Shown here: one piece after another, positions 1 through 5,497 of the stretch
How the letters are laid out: each line of letters opens with the position of its first letter
Position numbering within the stretch: the first letter of the stretch is position 1
Source: Methanobacteriota archaeon
Lineage (GTDB): Archaea; Halobacteriota; Methanocellia; Methanocellales; Methanocellaceae
Assembly: GCA_023436075.1 (NCBI GenBank)
Contig: JAEZKS010000263.1
Location: 1-6,962 of the forward strand
Reading direction: 5' to 3'
DNA: 6,962 nucleotides
Made by a program: the position numbers and the translations under genes
Notes under the pieces: model-generated
Database searches by the model: none
The model's input: only the letters and a program-made list of their open reading frames with translations
Told to the model about the DNA's origin: nothing

Positions 1-218
1 CTCCTGCCGAAGGTGCAAATTTCCATTCCTGTCCCTGCGCCCACTATTAGCAGATCTGCATCCTCTCCGGCCGCGGTACTTAAAAACGCGTACGTCATCG
101 CAAATAGTGACTCGTAGGCGGCGGTAAATTGCCTGATGGACGTATCATACAGGGATACGCCTATCGGCGGGTGGGAATCGAAGTTCGCATCATCGTTACC
201 GGTCGTCCTCATGTTCAT
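1..218 (-). CDS. Class I SAM-dependent methyltransferase, N-terminal part (cut by left edge)
   Basis: Reading the minus strand from an ATG at 218-216 gives 72 open codons up to the window edge with no stop. The key stretch is ADLLIVGAGTGME at about residues 54-66. This matches motif I of class I (Rossmann-fold) methyltransferases: a beta strand followed by a Gly-rich loop that holds S-adenosylmethionine. Before it lies YDTSIRQFTAAYESLF, a tyrosine/arginine-containing helix of the kind often preceding motif I in small-molecule methyltransferases. A second ATG lies two codons in (212-210), so either may be the start; the ribosome site is weak (AGGT, 5 bases before the first ATG). The gene is on the same strand as the UvrA-like gene and about 60 bases after its stop, so it is probably the third gene of the PadR operon. 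The substrate cannot be told because the rest is missing. The fold is fairly sure, the start less so. Confidence 0.8.
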   Translation of the reverse strand, partial: MNMRTTGNDDANFDSHPPIGVSLYDTSIRQFTAAYESLFAMTYAFLSTAAGEDADLLIVGAGTGMEICTFGR

Positions 219-278
219 CAAATACCTGTGGGTCGGCAACCACCATAAGGTAATCGCCGACAGGCGCAGTCCGCTGTA

Positions 279-2549
279 TCAGCAGATCAGGAGATCTTTC
301 AGGAACCTGCCAGTGTACGATCGTTCTACCTTTGCGACCTCTTCAGGCGTGCCTTCCGCAATGATCTCTCCGCCTTTCCTGCCGCCTTCCGGCCCCATGT
401 CGATCACCCAGTCGGCACGCCTGATCACGTCGAGGTTGTGCTCGATCACGATGACTGTATTGCCGGCATTGACCAGCGATTCGATGATGCCCATCAGCCG
501 ATCGACATCCGACATGTGCAGGCCAGTGGTCGGCTCGTCCATCACGTACACGTTGCCCTGCAGGTCAAGCTCCGTCGCTAGCTTTATACGCTGCGCCTCG
601 CCGCCTGACAGAGTGCTGAGCGGCTGGCCTAATGTCAGGTAGCCCAGGCCGACCTTATCCAGCATCTCCAGCTTGCCGCGGACCTTCTTTCCGTTTCCGG
701 CAGATCGGCTGGAAACGGCGCCGTCGAACAGCCCGAGCGCGTCGGAGACGGTCATATTCAGCACCTCCGCTATGCTCTTTCCCTTGTACTTCATCTCCAG
801 CACCTCAGGCGTGTACCGCTTTCCCATGCATTCGGGGCAGATCATCCGGACGCTGTCCAGGAAGGCCATCTCAACTTCCACGTAGCCCAGCCCGTTGCAC
901 TTCGGGCAGGCCCCGGACGAGTTGAAGCTGAACAGGCCTGGTTCCACATCGTTAGCCGCTGCGAACGCCTTACGGATGTCGTCAAAGGCGCCGACATAGG
1001 ATGCCGGGTTCGACCTGCTGGAGCGGCCGATAGGCGACTGGTCGACCACCACTGCTTCCGGGTGTTCGCCCACGAACACGTCGTTGATCAGCGTGCTCTT
1101 ACCAGAGCCTGCCACACCTGTGACGGCGACGAGGACCCCCGTCGGTATTTTCACGCTGACGTTCTTCAGGTTGTGCAGACTCGCGTTCCTCAGCTCGATG
1201 AAGCCAGTCGCCCTCCTGCGTGTGAACTTCATGCGGTCCATAGTGACTAACGTGCGGCCGGTGGGCGTGTCAGTTTTTCTGAGGTCATCCACGCTGCCGC
1301 TAAACAGGATCTCTCCGCCCTGCGTGCCGGCGCCCGGTCCGACGTCGATGACGTGATCCGCCGATGCGATGACGTCCGGGTCGTGTTCAACCACGAGGAT
1401 GCTGTTGCCCTGGTCCCGCAGCTGCCGAAGCATCTCGATGACGCGGTGCACGTCCCGGGGGTGCAGTCCGACACTTGGCTCGTCGAACACGTAGATCAGG
1501 CTCACGAGGTCGCAGGACATCTGCTTCGACATCTTGACTCGCTGCGATTCGCCGCCGGAGAGCGTCGCAACAGGCCTGTCCAGGGAAAGGTAGCCGGCTC
1601 CGATATCGATCAACTGGTCCAGCCTCCACCTGATGGGTGCCAGGATAGGCTCCGCGACAGGGCTGGAAACTCCTTCGAGGAACGAGCGCAGTTCAGTCAG
1701 CTCCATTGCGGATAGCTCAGCGATATTTTTCCCGTTCAGAGTAACCGAACGCGCCCGGTCATTGATTCGGGTGCCTCCGCATGCCTTACATGTCGTCGTC
1801 CTGAAGAACTTCGCCTCCCGCTCGCTCAGGTCTTCCTTGGCTACCTGCCGGCGCATGATCCCGGAGATCACGCCTTCCATGGTCGCATTGATCACCCCGC
1901 CGAGCCGCTCCTCTCCGATCTTGACCGGCTCCATGTAGAGTAGCTTGTCCAGTTCTTCCTCGCTGAAGTCTTTCAGCGGCTTATTCACATCGAAGAGACC
2001 GCTGGCCTTGTAAATCTTGTAGTAGAAGTTTCCCGGCCGGTAGAACGGATGCAGGATGCCGCCGTCGGCCATCGATTTATCCATGTCCAGCAGCAGGGCC
2101 GGATCGATTTCGATCTTGCTGCCGACGCCGCCACAGGTCTGACACATGCCTTCCGGATTGTTGAACGAGAAGTAGAACGACGGCCCGATGAACGGCGTTC
2201 CGCACCGCGAATAGAGCAGCCGCAGGTAAGTCGAGATCTCAGTGGCCGTGCCGACCGTGGAGCGGCGGTTCTCGCCCATGCGTTTCTGGTCGATCCTGAT
2301 CACCGGGGACAGGTTGCGAATGCCGTCGACGTCCGGCTTCGGTATCTTAGGCATGTACCTGCGCGAGAACGCGCTGAACGTCTCGATGAGCTGCCGCTGC
2401 GCCTCGGCGTAGATCGTATCGAAGACGATCGAAGATTTGCCCGAGCCAGAGACTCCCGTGAACACGACTACCTTGTTTCGAGGGATCTCCAGGCTCAGGT
2501 TTTTAAGGTTGTTCTCTCTCGCTCCTGTAATACTGATTTTTTCTTCCAC
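279..2549 (-). CDS. UvrA-like twin ABC ATPase lacking the UvrB-binding domain
   Basis: This is a 756-residue soluble member of the UvrA branch of ABC ATPases. It has two cassettes. The first has Walker A GVSGSGKS (32-39), signature LSGGESQ (330-336), Walker B ending VFDEP (354-358) and switch His389. The second has Walker A GVAGSGKS (478-485), signature LSGGEAQ (647-653), MDEP (670-673) and His704. CxxC pairs lie at 136/139 with 254/257 and at 548/551 with 571/574, as in UvrA zinc modules. True UvrA is about 940 residues. Here only about 98 residues separate the first Walker lysine from the first CxxC, against roughly 215 in E. coli UvrA, which points to loss of the UvrB-binding domain. The start is GTG at 2549, where similarity to UvrA N-termini begins, with GAGGGATG just upstream; the nearby ATG is out of frame. 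It lies 15 bases after the PadR gene. By analogy with short UvrA paralogues such as DrrC, it may protect DNA or give drug tolerance. That role is inferred. Confidence 0.93.
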   Translation of the reverse strand: MEEKISITGARENNLKNLSLEIPRNKVVVFTGVSGSGKSSIVFDTIYAEAQRQLIETFSAFSRRYMPKIPKPDVDGIRNLSPVIRIDQKRMGENRRSTVGTATEISTYLRLLYSRCGTPFIGPSFYFSFNNPEGMCQTCGGVGSKIEIDPALLLDMDKSMADGGILHPFYRPGNFYYKIYKASGLFDVNKPLKDFSEEELDKLLYMEPVKIGEERLGGVINATMEGVISGIMRRQVAKEDLSEREAKFFRTTTCKACGGTRINDRARSVTLNGKNIAELSAMELTELRSFLEGVSSPVAEPILAPIRWRLDQLIDIGAGYLSLDRPVATLSGGESQRVKMSKQMSCDLVSLIYVFDEPSVGLHPRDVHRVIEMLRQLRDQGNSILVVEHDPDVIASADHVIDVGPGAGTQGGEILFSGSVDDLRKTDTPTGRTLVTMDRMKFTRRRATGFIELRNASLHNLKNVSVKIPTGVLVAVTGVAGSGKSTLINDVFVGEHPEAVVVDQSPIGRSSRSNPASYVGAFDDIRKAFAAANDVEPGLFSFNSSGACPKCNGLGYVEVEMAFLDSVRMICPECMGKRYTPEVLEMKYKGKSIAEVLNMTVSDALGLFDGAVSSRSAGNGKKVRGKLEMLDKVGLGYLTLGQPLSTLSGGEAQRIKLATELDLQGNVYVMDEPTTGLHMSDVDRLMGIIESLVNAGNTVIVIEHNLDVIRRADWVIDMGPEGGRKGGEIIAEGTPEEVAKVERSYTGRFLKDLLIC

Positions 2550-2564
2550 TTTTCATCCCTCGCG

Positions 2565-3107
2565 CTAATTATCCCTGGAAAGTTCTGCCATGTACTCGTC
2601 TACCCACGCGATCTCCCCTTTCAGAAGATATACCGGTCGTGTCGAGATCGCCAGGCGGTGGGACGGGCATTTGCTATCCTTCAGGAACTGCTGCAGGTCT
2701 TCATATCCTTTGACATTTTTCTCCAGGCTTTTGCGATATGCCTTCAATGCTTTCAGCACAGTTTTCTTGGGCAGCAGATCGCAATTATATGTCCCTATGT
2801 CGACCTGCCACCGGACATGTTCCGGCTCGATCAGCAACGCCTCAAGCTTCACTTCAAGCGCCTCTCGGCCGGCATCGCTGAGGGAGTACAGCTTACGCAG
2901 GCGGTTCTCTGCGCTGATCTCGTTCTCCCGTCCGACGAGCCCTTTTTTCTCCAGATTGTTCAGCAGCTTGTAGATAGATGACATCGAAAGCTCGGTCCAG
3001 AAGCGCATGTCGCGGTACTTCACTTCCTGCTCTATCTGGTACGGGTACATCGGCCCTTCAGACAACAGGCCGAGCAGGGCGGCTTCGGCGTTTGATATTT
3101 CTTGCAT
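2565..3107 (-). CDS. PadR-family transcriptional regulator
   Basis: This 180-residue protein has the PadR layout. An N-terminal winged helix-turn-helix (about 5-80) includes EAALLGLLSEGPMYPYQIEQ and the typical SSIYKLLNNLEKKGLV recognition-helix region, with a wing near RLRKLYSLSDAGREAL. A helical C-terminal half (about 95-175), rich in Lys, Glu and Leu, fits the dimerisation helix of the longer (Vir_act_alpha_C-type) PadR proteins. PadR proteins are usually dimeric repressors that release DNA on binding a small molecule, often controlling a drug-resistance gene beside them. Here the gene lies 15 bases before the UvrA-like gene on the same strand, so the two are almost certainly co-transcribed. 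The ATG at 3107 is preceded by GGGAG about 8 bases upstream. GTRCAA hexamers around the TATA-like box upstream suggest that it represses its own operon. The ligand is unknown. Confidence 0.9.
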   Translation of the reverse strand: MQEISNAEAALLGLLSEGPMYPYQIEQEVKYRDMRFWTELSMSSIYKLLNNLEKKGLVGRENEISAENRLRKLYSLSDAGREALEVKLEALLIEPEHVRWQVDIGTYNCDLLPKKTVLKALKAYRKSLEKNVKGYEDLQQFLKDSKCPSHRLAISTRPVYLLKGEIAWVDEYMAELSRDN

Positions 3108-3127
3108 GATGATATCTCCCGGATGTT

Positions 3128-3176
3128 TTGCACTTGGATTGTAATAGTGTTATATCGTACTTGTGCAATATTGTAC
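3128..3176. promoter_or_regulatory. Promoter and candidate PadR operator of the minus-strand operon
   Basis: Read on the minus strand, a TATA-like GATATAAC lies at 3156-3149, about 45 bases before the PadR ATG. That would place the transcript start about 18 bases before the gene, leaving room for its GGGAG ribosome site. Just upstream of the box is a 14-bp near-palindrome, GTGCAATATTGTAC (3163-3176, 12 of 14 symmetric positions). A further TTGCAC at 3128-3133 is the inverse of its GTGCAA half. The motif GTRCAA thus occurs three times, on both sides of the TATA-like box, as expected of an autorepressor site. The pattern is visible; its use by this PadR is inferred. Confidence 0.45.
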
Positions 3177-3203
3177 GCATAATACTTAAGCCTATCGACC
3201 TTT

Positions 3204-3441
3204 AGAGGTTCCAGAGGTCGGCAAGAGGGCACCAAGTTTCAACACAGAGGTCACAGAGGACACGGAGGACGCACAGAGGATTTTTTAACAAAGCGGCTTA
3301 CACGAGCCATATTTTTATTCGCTCTCTGTGCGTCCTCTGGAGCCTCTGTGCCCTCTGTGTTGAAACTCGGAGACCTCTGAAAACCTCTGAGACCTCCAGG
3401 GGTTCAAACTTGGCGTCCTCTCGCCGACCTCTGGAACCTCT
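3204..3441. repeat. Nested imperfect inverted repeat with CACAGAGG units
   Basis: An outer pair of 36-base arms, 3204-3239 and 3406-3441, is complementary at 33 of 36 positions. An inner pair, 3236-3278 and 3324-3366, is complementary at 38 of 43. The inner left arm is made of short units: CACAGAGG at 3243, 3252 and 3272, and CACGGAGG at 3261. The right half carries an extra stretch (3367-3405) with more ACCTCTGA units and no partner on the left. The unpaired centre (3279-3323) is AT-rich. No ORF of its own and no transposase are present. The element fills most of the space between the divergent PadR and LOG genes. It could be a dead or non-autonomous mobile repeat, or a structured intergenic repeat. 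No convincing target-site duplication directly abuts the arms. Confidence 0.85.
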
Positions 3442-3452
3442 CCGGATCAGGC

Positions 3453-3461
3453 AAAATATAT
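3453..3461 (+). promoter_or_regulatory. TATA-like box for the LOG gene
   Basis: AAAATATAT sits about 30 bases before the ATG at 3489. The predicted transcript start would then be at or within a few bases of the start codon. No Shine-Dalgarno-like sequence precedes the ATG (the preceding bases are CCTATCGTCT). Together these fit a leaderless or nearly leaderless archaeal mRNA. Confidence 0.45.
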
Positions 3462-3488
3462 CCCGTATGCTATCAATTCCTATCGTCT

Positions 3489-4091
3489 ATGAAACGCATT
3501 TGTGTCTTCTGTGGGTCGAGCCCGGGCGCGCAGCCGGAATATGTGCAGGCGGCAAAGGCGCTCGGCCAGCTGCTCGCTCATAAGAAAATCGGGCTTGTCT
3601 ACGGCGGGGCATGCGGCGGCATGATGGGCGCCCTGGCTTCGGCGGCAGTCGAGGCTGGCGGAGATGTGATCGGTATCATGCCGGGCGCGCTGGTCAAGAA
3701 AGAGGTGGCCTTCACCGGGCTCAAGGACCTGCGGATCGTCGAGACCATGCACGAGCGCAAAGCCATGATGGCCGAGCTCTCCGACGGGTTCGTCGCGCTG
3801 CCTGGCGGCCTTGGCACCATCGAAGAGTTCTTCGAGGTGCTCACATGGGCACAGCTGGGCATGCACAAAAAGCCGTGCGGGCTGCTGAACGTCAACGGCT
3901 ACTTCGACCCACTCGCTGCTTTCATAGATCACGCTGTCGCCCAGCAGTTCATCAGCCCGACGGGACGATCGCTGGTAATCATGGAGAACACCCCGGAAAA
4001 GCTGTTGCAGAAGTTCGAGCACTACAAGGCGCCAGAATCGGACAAAGCCACCTGGGCGCTGCGGATGTCAGATAAGCTTGCAGGTATTTAA
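3489..4091 (+). CDS. LOG-family nucleotide 5'-monophosphate phosphoribohydrolase (TIGR00730 type)
   Basis: This 200-residue cytosolic Rossmann-like protein is of normal length for the LOG (lonely guy) family. It opens with ICVFCGSSPG (4-13). Next come the glycine-rich loop YGGACGGMMG (38-47), a conserved MHERKAMM (87-94) with Arg90 and Lys91, and the family signature PGGLGTIEE (105-113) with the glutamates used in catalysis. Characterised family members split the N-glycosidic bond of nucleoside 5'-monophosphates, releasing base and ribose 5-phosphate. In plants and some bacteria this makes active cytokinin. In an archaeon a nucleotide salvage or clean-up role is more likely, but that is inference. 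The gene is divergent from the PadR operon and separated from it by the nested repeat; nothing suggests functional linkage to either neighbour. The ATG at 3489 begins exactly at the conserved N-terminus, with no visible ribosome site. Confidence 0.93.
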   Translation: MKRICVFCGSSPGAQPEYVQAAKALGQLLAHKKIGLVYGGACGGMMGALASAAVEAGGDVIGIMPGALVKKEVAFTGLKDLRIVETMHERKAMMAELSDGFVALPGGLGTIEEFFEVLTWAQLGMHKKPCGLLNVNGYFDPLAAFIDHAVAQQFISPTGRSLVIMENTPEKLLQKFEHYKAPESDKATWALRMSDKLAGI

Positions 4092-4249
4092 CTCTCAATT
4101 TTATGCAATAATCGCCTGATGCGGATAACCTGTGAACACATACCAAATTCTCAGTTTCTCAGACCTTCTCAATACGATCGGAAATAAAAAGCCCAATGTC
4201 CTGCTCTACCATCCGTTCTACAGATGCTGAGAAGTTCTAATTTATGACA

Positions 4250-4262
4250 CTTTTTGTTTTAT
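4250..4262 (+). terminator. Possible oligo-T terminator after the LOG gene
   Basis: The run CTTTTTGTTTTAT is the strongest T tract downstream of the LOG stop, and archaeal polymerase often stops at such tracts without a hairpin. It lies about 160 bases past the stop, so it is only a candidate. Confidence 0.25.
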
Positions 4263-4269
4263 ATGTGTA

Positions 4270-4317
4270 GCTACATGTGTGGTTGCATATATAGTCGCAT
4301 ATATAACTACATATATC
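4270..4317. repeat. Four tandem 12-bp units upstream of the surface-protein genes
   Basis: Consecutive units are gctacatgtgtg, gttgcatatata, gtcgcatatata and actacatatatc. They share a YRCATRTRT-like core in fixed 12-bp register. A weaker fifth unit may precede them (4258-4269, about 8 of 12 matches to the first). The array lies just upstream of the likely promoter of the DUF2341 gene. It could be a row of regulator sites on nearly one helical face, or merely slipped AT-rich sequence. Confidence 0.6.
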
Positions 4318-4323
4318 TTTTAG

Positions 4324-4338
4324 ATAAATATTAATATT
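4324..4338 (+). promoter_or_regulatory. TATA-like region for the surface-protein genes
   Basis: ATAAATATTAATATT contains a good archaeal TATA-like element and a perfect 12-bp palindrome (4327-4338). It would start transcription around 4350-4355, giving a leader of about 50 bases that includes the inverted repeat at 4360-4383 and a ribosome site. Other AT-rich boxes nearby could serve instead. Confidence 0.35.
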
Positions 4339-4359
4339 ACAAGCCCTTAATTGGCTATC

Positions 4360-4383
4360 GATAAAAGTGTCGATCCTTTTATC
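4360..4383. promoter_or_regulatory. Perfect 8-8-8 inverted repeat in the probable leader of the DUF2341 gene
   Basis: GATAAAAG (4360-4367) and CTTTTATC (4376-4383) are exact reverse complements with an 8-base spacer. The repeat ends 19 bases before the ATG at 4403, just before the ribosome site. It may act as an operator for a dimeric regulator or as an RNA hairpin controlling translation. The symmetry is certain; the function is inferred. Confidence 0.4.
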
Positions 4384-4402
4384 ATGAGTCTGGTGTGGTG
4401 TC

Positions 4403-5497
4403 ATGAAGATTTCAACGTTGCTTGTAGTGGTAACGGTACTGTTTATCGCTTACATGCTATCAACGATCAACACGTCAGCAGATACTCCTCTGACAGGCTA
4501 TGCACATACAAAATCACACATTATTATAGGAAGCATGGATGGCGCTTTGACCGATTACCAAGTGAAGTTCATAGTACACAAAGGGAGTGGTACTGACAAC
4601 AGCTCTGACGCGTATTTAAATGGTGTTTCGCAATCTTGGCCTTACGATATTCGGTTTACGGATAGTGAATATGATCTGCTTAGCTACTGGGTGGAGTCAT
4701 CAGATGCTGACACGGCTGTGGTGTGGGTGAAAGTTCCGAGTATTCCCGCTTATCCTGGATATGCGACAGTTTATTTGTATTATGGTAGGAGTGGGGATTC
4801 TGGTGCGAGTGATGGTTTGGCTACTTTTGATTTTTTTGATGATTTTACAGGTGTTGCGGGTGCTAACATAGGTGGTAATAACGGGTGGGTATGGTATAAT
4901 CCGTTTGGTCATAGCAACTATCAGTGGAAGTATTCGAGTCCGACGGGTTATGCGGTACAAACCATTGATTCGGCGGTATATAATGGTAAGGGTGGTGCGA
5001 TCATTCATCCTGGAGCTCAGGGTAATATCATGATAGAGGAGAGGATAGCTGCTATTACTGATGTTGGCTTGCATCCTAATAATCGGTGTGAGATGGGTTT
5101 TTCTCGGGATGCAACGACGTATAACGCGTACGGGATCGGATGGTCGGATATCTACTACAGGGGCTTCAACGTTACCAACGTCGTAGGCGGTACAGCGTAT
5201 GGCTATGAAACGACAACAAAGGCAGATTTCAATTATCACATATATGGTTGCGCCCGCCAAGGTACCACCGTGTACACTTATTATGATGGCACGTTGATGG
5301 GCAACATGACCGGTTGCAGCAACACGTACTACGCCATTTTCGCCATGAGCGACGCAGCGTTCTCAACCTCGAACAGCATCGACTGGTTCCGAGCAAGACA
5401 ATACACACCCAACGAGCCTCAGCACAGCGTGTGGGGATCTAATGGTGTTGATTTGTCTGTGTCTGGTGATGATGTTAGTTTTGAGAAGGTGGTATAG
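4403..5497 (+). CDS. Secreted DUF2341 / LamG-like surface protein, ending at the onset of a CARDB domain
   Basis: This 364-residue predicted extracellular protein begins with a signal peptide: hydrophobic residues 5-20, with likely cleavage after Ala26. Residues about 35-130 match DUF2341, with typical phrases LTDYQVKFIV, DIRFTDSEYDLLSYWVES and VVWVKVPSIP, then YATVYLYYG. After FDFFDDF (142-148) comes a beta-rich LamG/concanavalin-like region that ends with IDWFRARQYTPNEPQ (326-340), the usual close of such proteins. Such proteins are thought to sit in or on the cell envelope and bind carbohydrate or other cells; no target can be named. Residues 349-360 (VDLSVSGDDVSF) look like the first strand of a CARDB domain, but the protein stops at 364, so the C-terminus appears cut. 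Several N-x-S/T sites could be glycosylated. The start is supported by GGTG at 4392-4395, 7 bases upstream. The next gene begins immediately after its TAG. Confidence 0.85.
   Translation: MKISTLLVVVTVLFIAYMLSTINTSADTPLTGYAHTKSHIIIGSMDGALTDYQVKFIVHKGSGTDNSSDAYLNGVSQSWPYDIRFTDSEYDLLSYWVESSDADTAVVWVKVPSIPAYPGYATVYLYYGRSGDSGASDGLATFDFFDDFTGVAGANIGGNNGWVWYNPFGHSNYQWKYSSPTGYAVQTIDSAVYNGKGGAIIHPGAQGNIMIEERIAAITDVGLHPNNRCEMGFSRDATTYNAYGIGWSDIYYRGFNVTNVVGGTAYGYETTTKADFNYHIYGCARQGTTVYTYYDGTLMGNMTGCSNTYYAIFAMSDAAFSTSNSIDWFRARQYTPNEPQHSVWGSNGVDLSVSGDDVSFEKVV
5485..5492 (+). promoter_or_regulatory. Ribosome site that decides the TTG start at 5498
   Basis: GAAGGTGG lies 5 bases before TTG 5498 and matches the archaeal anti-Shine-Dalgarno partner (GGAGGTGA) well. 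It sits inside the last codons of the DUF2341 gene. It supports TTG as the true start of the second surface-protein gene over the in-frame ATG at 5558, which would remove most of the signal peptide. Confidence 0.55.

Larger units (their letters stand above)
4092..4402. other. Non-coding region between the LOG gene and the surface-protein genes
   Basis: No convincing gene is seen in these 311 bases. The first half (4092-4245) holds nothing recognisable except a tiny minus-strand open stretch judged doubtful. The second half is AT-rich and carries, in order, an oligo-T tract (4250-4262), tandem 12-bp units (4270-4317), the palindrome AATATTAATATT (4327-4338), an 8-8-8 inverted repeat (4360-4383), and a GGTG-type ribosome site before the next gene. 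Confidence 0.7.

Noticed and set aside
219..281. Open reading from the UvrA-like TGA straight into the methyltransferase in the same frame, as if by readthrough
   Set aside because: The frame match has a one-in-three chance, the 20 intervening codons look non-protein-like, and ATG starts are present. Two separate genes are simpler.
136..642. A 168-codon plus-strand open frame opposite the ends of the UvrA-like and methyltransferase genes
   Set aside because: It is antisense to two genes with clear family motifs and has no recognisable domain. High GC third positions on the coding strand create such shadows.
2049..2981. A 310-codon plus-strand open frame
   Set aside because: It lies opposite the UvrA-like and PadR genes, is rich in Arg, Asp and Val without domain motifs, and crosses the boundary between two well-supported genes.
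3204..3441. CRISPR-like array suggested by the repeated CACAGAGG units
   Set aside because: The units are 8-11 bases long, directly adjacent, and arranged in opposite orientation in the two halves. There are no uniform spacers and no cas genes.
3480..4022. A 180-codon minus-strand open frame opposite the LOG gene
   Set aside because: The plus strand carries the full LOG family signature. The antisense frame shows no family features.
4163..4240. A short minus-strand open stretch reading FSASVERMVEQDIGLFISD and a few more residues
   Set aside because: It looks protein-like but has a stop just upstream, only a 17-codon ATG-started frame, and no visible partner sequence. It could be the remnant of a gene end, but this cannot be supported from the sequence alone.
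4351..4596. An 81-codon plus-strand frame starting with TTG
   Set aside because: It overlaps the promoter leader and the start of the DUF2341 gene in another frame, and has no signal peptide or domain features.
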